Shown here in pieces: positions 9,137-18,224 of a DNA stretch of 64,000 nucleotides. The notes under the pieces are model-generated. The model saw only the letters and a program-made list of their open reading frames with translations, was not told the origin of the DNA and searched no databases. The translations under genes were made by a program, and so were the position numbers. The stretch comes from Deferribacteres bacterium (GTDB lineage Bacteria; Zhuqueibacterota; Zhuqueibacteria; Zhuqueibacterales; Geothermadaptataceae): assembly GCA_020633675.1 (NCBI GenBank), contig JACKDE010000001.1:620001-684000 (forward strand). The letters run 5' to 3'. Positions within the stretch are counted from its first letter, which is position 1. Each line of letters starts with the position of its first letter.

Positions 9137-9905
9137 GATAGGAATCTCCCTCTGTAGTAGGTGCTACATTAAGCCACTCGTGTCCCCGTGCACTCTCCAA
9201 AAACTCAAGCACTGAAGGTTCGGAACATTTCGCCAGCTCGTCCGGCGTGCCATAAAAACGAATGGTGCCATCGAGCATCGCTACTGATTTCGCGACGCGG
9301 TATACCGAGTGCATGTCGTGCGTGACAACGATCGAGGTCACGCCGAGTTGCTTATTTAAATCGATAATCAATTGATTGATACGATCCGCGCGGGGCGGAT
9401 CCAGTCCCGTTGTCGGTTCATCATAAAGAATGACTTCGGGATCAGTAATAACGGCCCGGGCGATGGCTGCGCGCTTGCGCATACCGCCGCTCAGTTCTGC
9501 CGGGAATTTCTTTTCTATACCGTCCAGGTTGACCAACGAAAGCGCTTTTTTGACTTTCTCGCGAATCACCATCTCATTCAAACGCGTGTGGCGCCGTAGA
9601 CCGAGCGCCAGATTGTCGCCGATATTGAGGGAGTCGAAAAGAGCGGAATTTTGAAAGACCATGCTGATTTTTTTGCGCACTTCATTCAAGCCGCGTACAT
9701 CGAGCCGGGTCACATCGACATCGTTGACATAAACATGACCTTCATCAGGGTGCAACAATCCGATGATATGTTTCAACAAGACCGACTTGCCGCAGCCACT
9801 GCCGCCGATGATGGCTGTCGTGTGCCCATCCTCAATTTCAAGGTTCACACCACGCAGTACATGCAGTTGGCCAAAGCTTTTTTGGACTTCTTCAAATCTA
9901 ATCAT
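9120..9905 (-). CDS. mlaF: ABC transporter ATP-binding protein, MlaF-like
   Basis: This 261-residue ATPase has Walker A (IIGGSGCGKSVLLKHI), the Q loop (MVFQNSALFDSL), signature LSGGMRKRAAIARA and Walker B (VILYDEPTTGLDP), plus the H-loop VVTHDMHS. The FQNSALFDSL and LSGGMRKRAA forms are typical of the MlaF/MKL branch that energises MCE transporters. It is encoded between the permease (77 bp upstream) and the MlaD-like protein (17 bp overlap), giving the order mlaE-mlaF-mlaD. No mlaA, mlaB or mlaC homologue is visible in the window. Confidence 0.93.
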   Translation of the reverse strand: MIRFEEVQKSFGQLHVLRGVNLEIEDGHTTAIIGGSGCGKSVLLKHIIGLLHPDEGHVYVNDVDVTRLDVRGLNEVRKKISMVFQNSALFDSLNIGDNLALGLRRHTRLNEMVIREKVKKALSLVNLDGIEKKFPAELSGGMRKRAAIARAVITDPEVILYDEPTTGLDPPRADRINQLIIDLNKQLGVTSIVVTHDMHSVYRVAKSVAMLDGTIRFYGTPDELAKCSEPSVLEFLESARGHEWLNVAPTTEGDSYHATME

Positions 9906-9982
9906 AAAAGATCTTTAACTCAAAAATTCAGCCGATTTCCCGGGAAGATTCTGTAGGAAAACAAAAATTTGAATACACTCCG

Positions 9983-10756
9983 CTAACCCAGGATGATTTT
10001 TGCCATCACAAAATCCAGCGTTAAAATCAGCAAGCAGGCGCTGACGGCGGCATTGGTGGCAGCACGGCCAACACCCTCTGCGCCTTCTCTTGTGTTCAAG
10101 CCCTGGTAGCAGGCAACCATGATAATCGACGCGCCGAAAAGGAAAGATTTGGAAACCGGCAGAGCAAAATCGTGCCAGGCTGCATACATTTTTGCGCCTT
10201 TAAAAAATTCGATCGTAGTGATATCGGCGAGGGAAATAGCAGTCAGCCAGCCTGAAATCATCGCGATTCCACCGGCGATGATCGAAAGCACCGGCACCAT
10301 GACCAATCCTGCGATCAAACGCGGAACCACTAAATACGCGATTGGATTGAAAGCCATCGACTGCAGGGCATCGATCTGTTCCGTCACTTTCATCGTGCCA
10401 ATCTCAGCGGCAATGGAAGCGCCAACCCGGCCGGACAAAACCAAACCGGTCATCGCCGTGGCCAGCTCCTGCAAGACAGCTTTCTCGACAACTGTTCCGG
10501 CGACGTATAGCGGGACCGTCTGGGTAAACTGCTTGATCGCCTGCAGGGCCATAACCATGCCCATAAAAATGGAAATGTAACCGACCACAGGCAAAGACCG
10601 AATGCCAATGCTCATCATCTGGGTAATAATCTTGTCCGAGTAGGTGCGGTAATCGCGCACTGCGAGAACCGTTTGGTAGCAGAGCTTTCCAAAACTACCG
10701 ACATGAAAGACGAAATTGAGTACCCGATTTATAAGAAATTTGAATGGTATAAGCAT
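9983..10756 (-). CDS. mlaE: ABC transporter permease, MlaE-like
   Basis: The 257-residue integral membrane protein is of the MlaE/DUF140 family. It contains an amphipathic N-terminus, the SLPVVGYISIFMGMVMALQA segment, the conserved cytoplasmic stretch LSGRVGASIAAEIGTMKVTEQIDAL with MAFNPIAYLVVPR after it, and about five to six hydrophobic helices. It is the first gene of the mlaE-mlaF-mlaD unit. No strong Shine-Dalgarno sequence is seen before the ATG at 10756; the upstream DNA is AT-rich and probably holds the operon promoter. Confidence 0.93.
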   Translation of the reverse strand: MLIPFKFLINRVLNFVFHVGSFGKLCYQTVLAVRDYRTYSDKIITQMMSIGIRSLPVVGYISIFMGMVMALQAIKQFTQTVPLYVAGTVVEKAVLQELATAMTGLVLSGRVGASIAAEIGTMKVTEQIDALQSMAFNPIAYLVVPRLIAGLVMVPVLSIIAGGIAMISGWLTAISLADITTIEFFKGAKMYAAWHDFALPVSKSFLFGASIIMVACYQGLNTREGAEGVGRAATNAAVSACLLILTLDFVMAKIILG

Positions 10757-11167
10757 TAAATTGAACTATTTTTAAAGTATAGAGCCGGAAAAACCAAAAC
10801 ATAAAATAACTTGAATTTATAAGAAAAAGTCAAGCTAATTTAGCGCCAGTGCGATAAGATTACAAAGTAACGTGATGAGCCGCTGCAATAGACCTTTGGA
10901 GATGCAGGTCCAAACCAGATAAATATAGCCTATCTTTGCAATAAAACAAGAACCTTCACCAAATATTCCATACAAATTTTTAAACAGCAGCATCCGCTTT
11001 GCATGAATGGATTTAAGGTGCGTTAGCGCAACAAATGATGAAATTTTCCAAGGTGCTGTGTTTTTGGTCGATGAGACTTGGATTGTGCATCATGCAAGAG
11101 TATTTTGCTAACAGAGCCATTCAAAAACACGTAAAATCAATCACTTGGTTGCGGAGATTCAATCGCC
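10757..11167. other. AT-rich divergent intergenic region
   Basis: These 411 bp lie between the minus-strand mla operon and the plus-strand PhoD-like gene, and should carry both promoters. A plus-strand frame at 11035-11247 overlaps the next gene's start and has no protein-like features, so I did not call it. I saw no clear terminator or repeat. Confidence 0.45.
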
Positions 11168-13759
11168 ATGTTGCGCGTGAAGACTATTCAAATTACTCTC
11201 ACTTTAGCATTCTTAAGTTGTTTGTTTTGGGCATGCGCTCAGCGTAATAGTGCTGCTTATTGCAGCGATTGGCCCAGTGAAATCACCCGAACCTACATCG
11301 GGCCTCGCTATTGGGCAAACCGTTTGCAGGACTGGAAGCTGGCGAATGGCCGGGTGGAGTGTGTCTTCAGTGGCAGAAACCGGAGTTTGGCTCTGCTCAC
11401 GCACGAATTGGGCGAACAAACAGGCGATTTCGAACTGCGTGTCCGTTTCGGCTTTTTTCAGCAAAATGATGACAGCAGCCTGGCGTGGGCCGGTTTTCGC
11501 ATCGGCGCTAAAGGGCGTTTCAACGATTATCGTGACACTGCTGTGCACGGTGAAGGCCTGGGTGTCGGCGTGACACCGGATGGGCGCTTTGTTTGGGACG
11601 ATTCGCTGCTTGCAGATGTTCCGGGCTTTGATCCATCAGCATTGCAGAATGAGGGCATCGATTTTGAAGTGCAGGGGCAATTTGATGACGGCACATACCA
11701 GCTCAAACTCACCGTTTTTGCGGCAGATAGCAGCGGAGCATTGGCGCAAATAACCATTCCTGATGTTGCTGACTCAGCTGTGGTTGGCGGCCTGGCTCTG
11801 GTGAGCGATTTCCCACAAAACAAACTGCAATCCAGCACATGGTTTGCTGATTGGCGCATCAACGGCGGCAAAATCGCTGCAGATGAAAACCGGCAGTTTG
11901 GTCCAACCCTTTTCAGTCAGTACACCCTCAGCAAAAACATTCTGAAAATGACCGCACAGATGCCCCCCATTGGCGCGAGCGATGCGCGACAAGTCATCCT
12001 GGAGTTGCAGCGAAATGGCGATTGGCAGCCAGTGGACACATCATCGATCGATGAGCAAGCACGCACGGCATCTTTTCGGGTTGAAAATTGGCAAGGCGAT
12101 GAAGATGCACCGTACCGCATCGTATATGATTTTTGTGCGCAGGGACAGCGCATTGAGCGCTTTTTTTACCAGGGAACCATCCGGCACGAACCGCTCGAAA
12201 AAGAAACGTTGGTGATGGCCGCTTTTTCCTGCAACAATGATTTGGGCTTTCCTCATGGTGAAGTGGTGCGCAATGTAGCCGTTCACAAACCGGACCTGCT
12301 GTTTTTTTCCGGGGATCAAATATACGAAGGCGTCGGTGGCTTTGGTGTGCAGCGCGCGCCGTTCGAACCGGCTGCCCTCGACTATTTACGCAAATGGTAT
12401 CTGTTCGGTTGGGCTTTTGCGGATTTGATGCGTGACCGGCCGACCATCACCATCACCGACGATCACGATGTCTATCACGGCAATGTGTGGGGCGAATCCG
12501 GCAAGGCTACCAAGCCCGGTACGGCGGGAGCAGATGCGCAAGACAGCGGCGGCTACAAAATGTTTCCACAATGGGTACGATTGGTCGAGCGCACGCAAAC
12601 CAGTCACCTGCCCGATCCATTTGATCCGACGCCAGTGCAGCAGGGCATTGGGGTTTATTATTGCGATCTTGATTACGCAGGCGTGAGTTTTGCTATTCTC
12701 GAAGATCGCAAATTCAAATCGGCGCCAAAAGCGCTGCTGCCGGAAGCGCAAATCTGGAATGGCTGGCCGCAAAATCCGCAATTCGACGCCAAGACACAGG
12801 CGGATGTTGCCGGCGCACAGTTGTTGGGCCAACGCCAGCTGCATTTTCTGCGGCAATGGGCTGCAGACTGGCGCGATGGCATTTGGATGAAAGCTGTGCT
12901 GTCACAAACGATTTTCACCAATCTTGCCACCCTGCCGGTCGAGGCAAAGAGCGGTGCGATTATTCCAAGTCTGCCGATATTAAAGCCGGGTGAGTTTGCA
13001 CAAAATGAAAAGATCGTGCACGATTTTGACTCGAATGGCTGGCCGCAGTCACAACGCAATGCCGCACTGAGCGAGATACGCAAGGCCTTTGCGATCCATG
13101 TCGCGGGTGACCAGCACCTTGGAAGTACAGTGCATTACGGAATCGATGATTGGCGGGATGCGGGCACAGCCTTGTGCGTGCCTGCGATTTCAAACATTTG
13201 GCCACGACGCTGGTACCCGCCGACTGAAGGGCAAAATCGCCAACCCGGTACGCCGCGCTACACAGGAGATTTTGAAGATGGATTTGGCAATAAAATGAGC
13301 GTATATGCGGTTGCCAATCCACAGCAAACCGGCATGAAGCCACCTTTGCTGTATGATCGCGCCACGGGCTATGGAATCGTCCGCTTCAATCGCACTCGGC
13401 GCGAAATTACTTTCGAGAACTGGCCGCGCTGGACAGATCCGGGAGCAGGCCAATCAAAACCCTATGCCGGCTGGCCGATCACGTTTCGGCAAAGCGATAA
13501 TTACGCACGTCAGCCTGCAGGCTATCTCCCGGAATTGCGTATAACTGGCATGACAGAGCCTGTCGTGCAAATTGTCGACGAAGCCAGCGGCGAGATTGTT
13601 TACACTTTGCGTATCGATGGCGACCGGTTCCGGCCGATGATTTACGGCGATGGGCGTTACAGCATCGGAATTGGCGAGCAGGGCACAGAAAAATGGCAGG
13701 TGCTCAAGGGTATCGCGCCAACAACGGATCAGCAGGCTGTGTTGGTGGTTGAATTCTGA
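11168..13759 (+). CDS. PhoD-like alkaline phosphatase family lipoprotein
   Basis: The 863-residue protein has a signal sequence ending in a lipobox-like CLFWAC, so it is probably a lipoprotein. The N-terminal 330 residues are an accessory beta-rich region that may be lectin-like (IGPRYWANRLQDWKL, FADWRING). A PhoD-type metallophosphatase domain follows: MAAFSCNNDL (near 347), LLFFSGDQIYEG (near 381), TITDDHDVYHGNVWGE (near 430) and the late metal ligands AGDQHLGSTVHYG (near 646). These Asp, Asn and His residues fit a two-metal phosphoesterase or phosphodiesterase site. The C-terminal 200 residues include another beta domain. It is much longer than a minimal PhoD (about 500 residues). The natural substrate is unknown. 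The gene stands alone between divergent and convergent neighbours. Confidence 0.87.
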   Translation: MLRVKTIQITLTLAFLSCLFWACAQRNSAAYCSDWPSEITRTYIGPRYWANRLQDWKLANGRVECVFSGRNRSLALLTHELGEQTGDFELRVRFGFFQQNDDSSLAWAGFRIGAKGRFNDYRDTAVHGEGLGVGVTPDGRFVWDDSLLADVPGFDPSALQNEGIDFEVQGQFDDGTYQLKLTVFAADSSGALAQITIPDVADSAVVGGLALVSDFPQNKLQSSTWFADWRINGGKIAADENRQFGPTLFSQYTLSKNILKMTAQMPPIGASDARQVILELQRNGDWQPVDTSSIDEQARTASFRVENWQGDEDAPYRIVYDFCAQGQRIERFFYQGTIRHEPLEKETLVMAAFSCNNDLGFPHGEVVRNVAVHKPDLLFFSGDQIYEGVGGFGVQRAPFEPAALDYLRKWYLFGWAFADLMRDRPTITITDDHDVYHGNVWGESGKATKPGTAGADAQDSGGYKMFPQWVRLVERTQTSHLPDPFDPTPVQQGIGVYYCDLDYAGVSFAILEDRKFKSAPKALLPEAQIWNGWPQNPQFDAKTQADVAGAQLLGQRQLHFLRQWAADWRDGIWMKAVLSQTIFTNLATLPVEAKSGAIIPSLPILKPGEFAQNEKIVHDFDSNGWPQSQRNAALSEIRKAFAIHVAGDQHLGSTVHYGIDDWRDAGTALCVPAISNIWPRRWYPPTEGQNRQPGTPRYTGDFEDGFGNKMSVYAVANPQQTGMKPPLLYDRATGYGIVRFNRTRREITFENWPRWTDPGAGQSKPYAGWPITFRQSDNYARQPAGYLPELRITGMTEPVVQIVDEASGEIVYTLRIDGDRFRPMIYGDGRYSIGIGEQGTEKWQVLKGIAPTTDQQAVLVVEF

Positions 13760-13800
13760 CGCGCGATGCTCCTCAATGAAAATGAAACGACAGTCTGTGC

Positions 13801-14871
13801 TTAAAACCGGTACTCCGCCCCGATAAATAGTTGCAATTTGCGGTAAAAACTGCCTCGTAGAGCTGACTCGTTTTTATAGGCCGCGAGTCGGATCAGGTAC
13901 GTCAACCTGGTTGTGTAATTATAGCTGAGATCTGCCACAATAAAATTGTTTTCATCGCTTTCCGGGTCGAGCGTGCGCTGAATGACCGGAGCGATATTCT
14001 CGCGATAGTCTTTGAATTGCACCATAGCAGCGAGCCTTAGCAGCCAATCATGTCCGAATTTTCGTCCAAAAATAGCGGATAGTCGGGCCTGTTCGTTACT
14101 GTAGCCAAAGCTGTTGGCGTCGGTATGCATATACTCGCCGGTGAAGTGTAAAATGTACTTTCTGCCAAAACGCAGCCGCACCTGCACATGCCATTGATCA
14201 TCTTGTTGATCGAATGGCAGTGGCTCCAGTACTGGATTGAACGCCAGCCGATCCAGTCGATAGGCCTTGCGCAGATAGTTGAATCGGTTGAAATAGAGTG
14301 CACCCTCGATCGTCATTGCACCAGGCAAGGCGCGCGTCAGCCTGGCGCCAAGTTGGCGGTTGGCGTAATCGAACGCATCGAATTCAGCGTAGTCCAACCT
14401 TGATGAGCTGACAAGCAGAGACAATACAGTTTTTTCAGTCAGCAGCGCGTTCAGTGTCAGGCTCGAAAAACTGTGCGCGAAATCGAGCGGTGCATCGAAA
14501 TAGACTTTTGCATTGCCGCGCAATTGGCCGACCACGCTCAAATGTTTGCTGAGTTGCCAACGCAAACTGCCGCTCAAATCTTGAACGGTCTTGTTTTCTT
14601 CCGAAAACTCCGGATAGATTTGCAGGCCGCCAGCGTACTGGATGGTAAGAGCGGAATGGCGCCATCTTTTTTGCAGTTGGTTGCTGTATAAAAATCGCCC
14701 TGCAAGTGTAGCCACTTCACTCTCGGGTGTTTCGAAAATGTTGTTATCGCGTTCAGCGCCAGCTTGAAGACGATGTTTGACCTGGAGCTTGCTTTGTGCT
14801 TGCACTGGCAAGTGCGCATTCAGCATCAGCAGTGAACAGGCAAATAAAAATCTGGCTGGCACCCTGATCAT
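13801..14871 (-). CDS. putative outer-membrane beta-barrel protein
   Basis: The 356-residue protein has a signal peptide (cleaved near PVQAQ). The body is alternating hydrophobic/polar beta strands with a terminal aromatic residue (LQLFIGAEYRF), as expected of an outer-membrane barrel. AERDNNIFETP near the start of the mature chain resembles the 'D-N-I' turn in barrels linked to polysaccharide or unknown surface systems. No catalytic motif is visible. Its ATG overlaps the stop of the coiled-coil gene upstream (ATGA), so the two are translationally coupled and probably work together. Function unknown. Confidence 0.7.
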   Translation of the reverse strand: MIRVPARFLFACSLLMLNAHLPVQAQSKLQVKHRLQAGAERDNNIFETPESEVATLAGRFLYSNQLQKRWRHSALTIQYAGGLQIYPEFSEENKTVQDLSGSLRWQLSKHLSVVGQLRGNAKVYFDAPLDFAHSFSSLTLNALLTEKTVLSLLVSSSRLDYAEFDAFDYANRQLGARLTRALPGAMTIEGALYFNRFNYLRKAYRLDRLAFNPVLEPLPFDQQDDQWHVQVRLRFGRKYILHFTGEYMHTDANSFGYSNEQARLSAIFGRKFGHDWLLRLAAMVQFKDYRENIAPVIQRTLDPESDENNFIVADLSYNYTTRLTYLIRLAAYKNESALRGSFYRKLQLFIGAEYRF

Positions 14872-15881
14872 TGCTGCTTCAAGTTTAGGGTTTTGCGGAA
14901 CGTATCGGATTGCCTGGCCAAACTATCTGCTTTGGCTGCAAGATTGCGCTGCTGCTGCTGAAGTTGCTTCATCCAACGCTCCAATTCATCGGTCGAAAGG
15001 TGAGAAATGTTGGCAGGCCAATCGCTGGATATTTGTGGCAGTGGCTGATTCAGAGCGATAGCCTGGCCTGAGATCGCAGGCGTGATGGCATCGTTCATCT
15101 TTGTGGATTCGTCGGCCAGCGTCACTGCGCCGCTGATTTTGCCGGATGCTCCCGATACGGTTTCGGTGGCGGGATCAAACGCAGCAAGATCGTCGACAAA
15201 ATCGCCGAGTCGATGGCGCAACTCGATTTCATCTGCTAACTCTGTCAATTTCTTATCGACTTGCTGCGCGGCGTTTTTAAAGCGATCGGATTGATCCAAT
15301 AGAAAATCTGCTTTTTCACGAATTTGTTTTGGTGAGTCGCTGTCGCTGATTTGAATATTGATGAGTGGCAGATTGCCGGGTGGTGCCGAAAGGTAGCCCT
15401 GGCAGCGCGCACGAACCTGGGTCGCCGACTGCAGTTCGCGAGCTAATTGCTTTGCGCGTTGTTCTTCTTTTTGCTGTTTGGCATTTTGCAGCTTTTCTGT
15501 CAGAATTTTGACCGTTTCATTCAAATTTTTGAAAGCACGTTCGGAAAAAACGGTCAATTCATGCAATAGCAATGCTTCGTTCTGATAAATATTCTGCGTG
15601 CGACTCGCGATGCTTTGCGACAGGCGCAACTGGTTTTCCAGCTCGCGTTCTTCCACAAAGCTTCGGCTCTCTTTGACCTTAAGCTTTCGGATGATTTCAG
15701 CAAGGCTGTCTGCACTTGTAGAAAGCTGTTTTTTATGAGTTTGGATTTGTTGATAACGCATTTCAAGTTCGCTGAGCTGGGTTGCAATAGTGCGAACATC
15801 AGCTTGCTGTGCGAGAGTGCTTGCAAGCGGGATCAGCAAAAATATACTGATAAAAAATAAGTTTAATCGTGCGGAATTCAT
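14868..15881 (-). CDS. secreted coiled-coil protein of unknown function
   Basis: The 337-residue protein has a signal peptide (ending SLTAQ-like, STLAQQ). Residues 30-170 and the C-terminal 40 residues are rich in Gln, Lys, Glu and Leu in heptad patterns (QLSELEMRYQQIQTHKKQL, LERWMKQLQQQQRNL), pointing to long periplasmic coiled coils. No family was recognised. It is upstream of, and coupled by a 4-bp overlap to, the barrel gene at 13801-14871. The arrangement resembles a periplasmic scaffold with an outer-membrane partner, which is inference only. Confidence 0.65.
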   Translation of the reverse strand: MNSARLNLFFISIFLLIPLASTLAQQADVRTIATQLSELEMRYQQIQTHKKQLSTSADSLAEIIRKLKVKESRSFVEERELENQLRLSQSIASRTQNIYQNEALLLHELTVFSERAFKNLNETVKILTEKLQNAKQQKEEQRAKQLARELQSATQVRARCQGYLSAPPGNLPLINIQISDSDSPKQIREKADFLLDQSDRFKNAAQQVDKKLTELADEIELRHRLGDFVDDLAAFDPATETVSGASGKISGAVTLADESTKMNDAITPAISGQAIALNQPLPQISSDWPANISHLSTDELERWMKQLQQQQRNLAAKADSLARQSDTFRKTLNLKQQ

Positions 15882-16036
15882 GGCGCTTCACTTTTCAAAA
15901 CTGCTTTTTGGCTTCGATAAAGTACAAATATTGTACCCGCCAATGCAAAAGAATTTGCGCAGAGCTTAATTTTTATGATACTGCTCGTGGGCAGGTGCCC
16001 TGATTTCAAATTTTATCAACATAGGAGGGTGCTTTT

Positions 16037-16846
16037 ATGGATATAGTCAATCGGCTTTCGGAATCGCGATTTCGCGAGGTTGATGATTTGCTTGCATTTA
16101 TCAGCATTTACGATGATGAGACCCGCATCGAAGCATACCTGCGCTTGCTGCATGCAAACCGCGCTCTGATCGAGCAGAAGGTTTGTGTAGAAGCTGGCTG
16201 TGGGCTGGGATTGTTCGCTGCAGAAATGGCAAAGCTCGGCGCGAAAAAGGTTTATGCAGTCGAACAAAATCAGTTGTTGGCAAATATAGCGGAACAGCGA
16301 TTGCAAGCATTTGCGAATGTCGAGGTTGTGCGGTGCCCAATCGAGGGCTTTCGACCCGCCGAACCGATCGATCTATTGGTACATGAATTTTTTGGGCAAA
16401 TGCTGCACGATGAGTCGTTGCATGCGCTCGATCATCTTGCTTTTGCGCCCGGCACGATCATGCCGGACAGTGGTGCGTTATTTTGTGGTGTGATGGACGC
16501 AACGTCCTATCTCGATACGTACCTAAACCGCGAGTTATTGTCAAATCTGGATGGCGTCCTGATCGCAGGATTGTTCGAGGAAACCGGTGATGAGTTTCAT
16601 TTCCCGGCGGTCGAATGGTCTGTGCAGCAGCGGTTCCGGGCGAGCCACAGAGTCGATATTTCGGACAGATCGGGCGATTTGCTGGCTTTTGGACTGGAAA
16701 TACGTCACCGTGGCCAAATGATTTGTCGCGCAGGCGAGTGTGACAACTGGGCGCTGGTTTGGACACCCCGAACAGCGGACCGGTTTGAGCTGACTTTTGT
16801 GCCCGAGAACGTCGGTGAAGAAGTCTCTTTTCGCTGGCTGAGATAA
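16037..16846 (+). CDS. SAM-dependent methyltransferase, PRMT-like fold
   Basis: The 269-residue protein has a class I methyltransferase core. Motif I is VCVEAGCGLGLFAAEMAKLGA (about residues 50-70 overall), the acidic motif II is VYAVEQNQLLANIAE, and it has the post-II 'VHEFFGQML' double-Glu-like loop that resembles the substrate loop of protein arginine methyltransferases. The C-terminal half is beta-rich, as the PRMT barrel is. PRMT-like enzymes are uncommon in bacteria and the target cannot be named. AGGAGG lies 7 bases before the ATG. mtnA follows 55 bp downstream on the same strand. Confidence 0.75.
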   Translation: MDIVNRLSESRFREVDDLLAFISIYDDETRIEAYLRLLHANRALIEQKVCVEAGCGLGLFAAEMAKLGAKKVYAVEQNQLLANIAEQRLQAFANVEVVRCPIEGFRPAEPIDLLVHEFFGQMLHDESLHALDHLAFAPGTIMPDSGALFCGVMDATSYLDTYLNRELLSNLDGVLIAGLFEETGDEFHFPAVEWSVQQRFRASHRVDISDRSGDLLAFGLEIRHRGQMICRAGECDNWALVWTPRTADRFELTFVPENVGEEVSFRWLR

Positions 16847-16901
16847 CACCATTGAATTGCGTATCGATCAATTTGAAAATCTACAGAAGTAGGGAAACAC
16901 A

Positions 16902-17945
16902 ATGCCTGTTACAACATTGCAGTGGGTCGACGGAAAAATCCGCATGATCGACCAAACTTTGCTGCCAACAGAACTTAAATACCTGCACATTGACAATCTG
17001 GAGGTGCTGGCAGAAGCGATCAGGAACTTGCGGGTGCGTGGCGCACCGGCTATAGGCGTGGCGGCGGCTTTCGGCATGGTGCTGGCAGGGCAACAGGCGC
17101 CGTATAGCGATAAAAAGCAATTCCTGGCAGGGTTGGATAACGCAGCCAGTTTTCTGAAAGCCACCCGCCCAACAGCTGTTAATTTGGCCTGGGCAGTGGA
17201 CCGACTGCTAAAGGGCGTGCGCCAGCGAGAAAATCTGGACATCCCTGATTTGAAAAGATGGCTCATCGATGAGGCGATGGCGTTGTACGGGCAGGATCGT
17301 GACATCAATCGCCGTATTGGTGCGCATGGCGAAAAGCTCATTCCTCAGAACGCGCAGGTCGTGACACACTGCAACACCGGTGCGCTGGCAACAGTCGATT
17401 ACGGTACGGCGCTGGGTGTGATTTACAGCGCGCATGCCAATGGCAAAAAAATCCATGTCTGGGTGGATGAAACCCGTCCGTTGCTGCAGGGCGCTCGTCT
17501 AAATATGTGGGAGCTGGCACAAGAAAACATCGACGCCACGCTGATCTGCGACAATATGGCTGCGATGGTGATGCGCAAGCACAAGATTGATTTGTGCATT
17601 GTTGGTGCTGATCGCATTGCCCGCAACGGCGATACGGCCAACAAAATCGGCACCTACGGTTTGGCTGTGGCAGCCCGGCACCATGGTGTGCCTTTTTATG
17701 TTGCTGCTCCAATCAGCACCATCGATTTTGCGATTGCATCCGGAGTAGAAATCCCGATCGAAGAGCGAGCAGCCAGCGAGATTACCCACGGATTTGGCCG
17801 TCAGACAGCACCGGAAGGCGCCAAAGTTTACGCGCCCGCATTCGATGTGACGCCTGTTGAACTGATTAGCGGCATTATAACCGAGAGCGGCATTATTAGC
17901 TCGCCTTATGAATTGCAGCTCCCGAAGTCATTAAAAAACACTTGA
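16902..17945 (+). CDS. mtnA: S-methyl-5-thioribose-1-phosphate isomerase
   Basis: The 347-residue protein is full length for MtnA, the methionine-salvage enzyme converting methylthioribose-1-phosphate to methylthioribulose-1-phosphate. Diagnostic segments are RVRGAPAIGVAAAFGMVLAG, THCNTGALATVDYGTALGVI (catalytic Cys), VDETRPLLQGARLNMWEL and GADRIARNGDTANKIGTYGL (catalytic Asp). The family overlaps the ribose-1,5-bisphosphate isomerase/eIF2B group, but the CNTG and GAR motifs favour MtnA. No other methionine-salvage gene is adjacent. The preceding gene is a SAM-dependent methyltransferase, which fits SAM metabolism only loosely, since methyl transfer yields SAH rather than MTA. Confidence 0.93.
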   Translation: MPVTTLQWVDGKIRMIDQTLLPTELKYLHIDNLEVLAEAIRNLRVRGAPAIGVAAAFGMVLAGQQAPYSDKKQFLAGLDNAASFLKATRPTAVNLAWAVDRLLKGVRQRENLDIPDLKRWLIDEAMALYGQDRDINRRIGAHGEKLIPQNAQVVTHCNTGALATVDYGTALGVIYSAHANGKKIHVWVDETRPLLQGARLNMWELAQENIDATLICDNMAAMVMRKHKIDLCIVGADRIARNGDTANKIGTYGLAVAARHHGVPFYVAAPISTIDFAIASGVEIPIEERAASEITHGFGRQTAPEGAKVYAPAFDVTPVELISGIITESGIISSPYELQLPKSLKNT

Positions 17946-18224
17946 TTTGTATTAGGAATAAATCTATATTGCGCTAAATTTTGCCCGATTTTTTGCGTTT
18001 GCTGGTACAGAAGCCTCAGCATATTTGCGCGAAAATCAACTGTTCCACGCTAACCTGCTTGCTACTGCCAAGCTGCCTCGTTGCTACACACATGGCGTTT
18101 TCAAAGTTGGATAGGTCGTCGGAATAATGTCAGCGCTGGATAAAATATCCGTCGCGAAGACTCTGCTAAGTTGGAAATACGCAAAATAATAATCCCCTTC
18201 ACCTCAAGTTCTAAGGAGAGAGGA

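Noticed and set aside
16840..16905. SAM-type riboswitch before mtnA
   Set aside because: The 55-bp gap is too short and shows no kink-turn or pseudoknot pattern.
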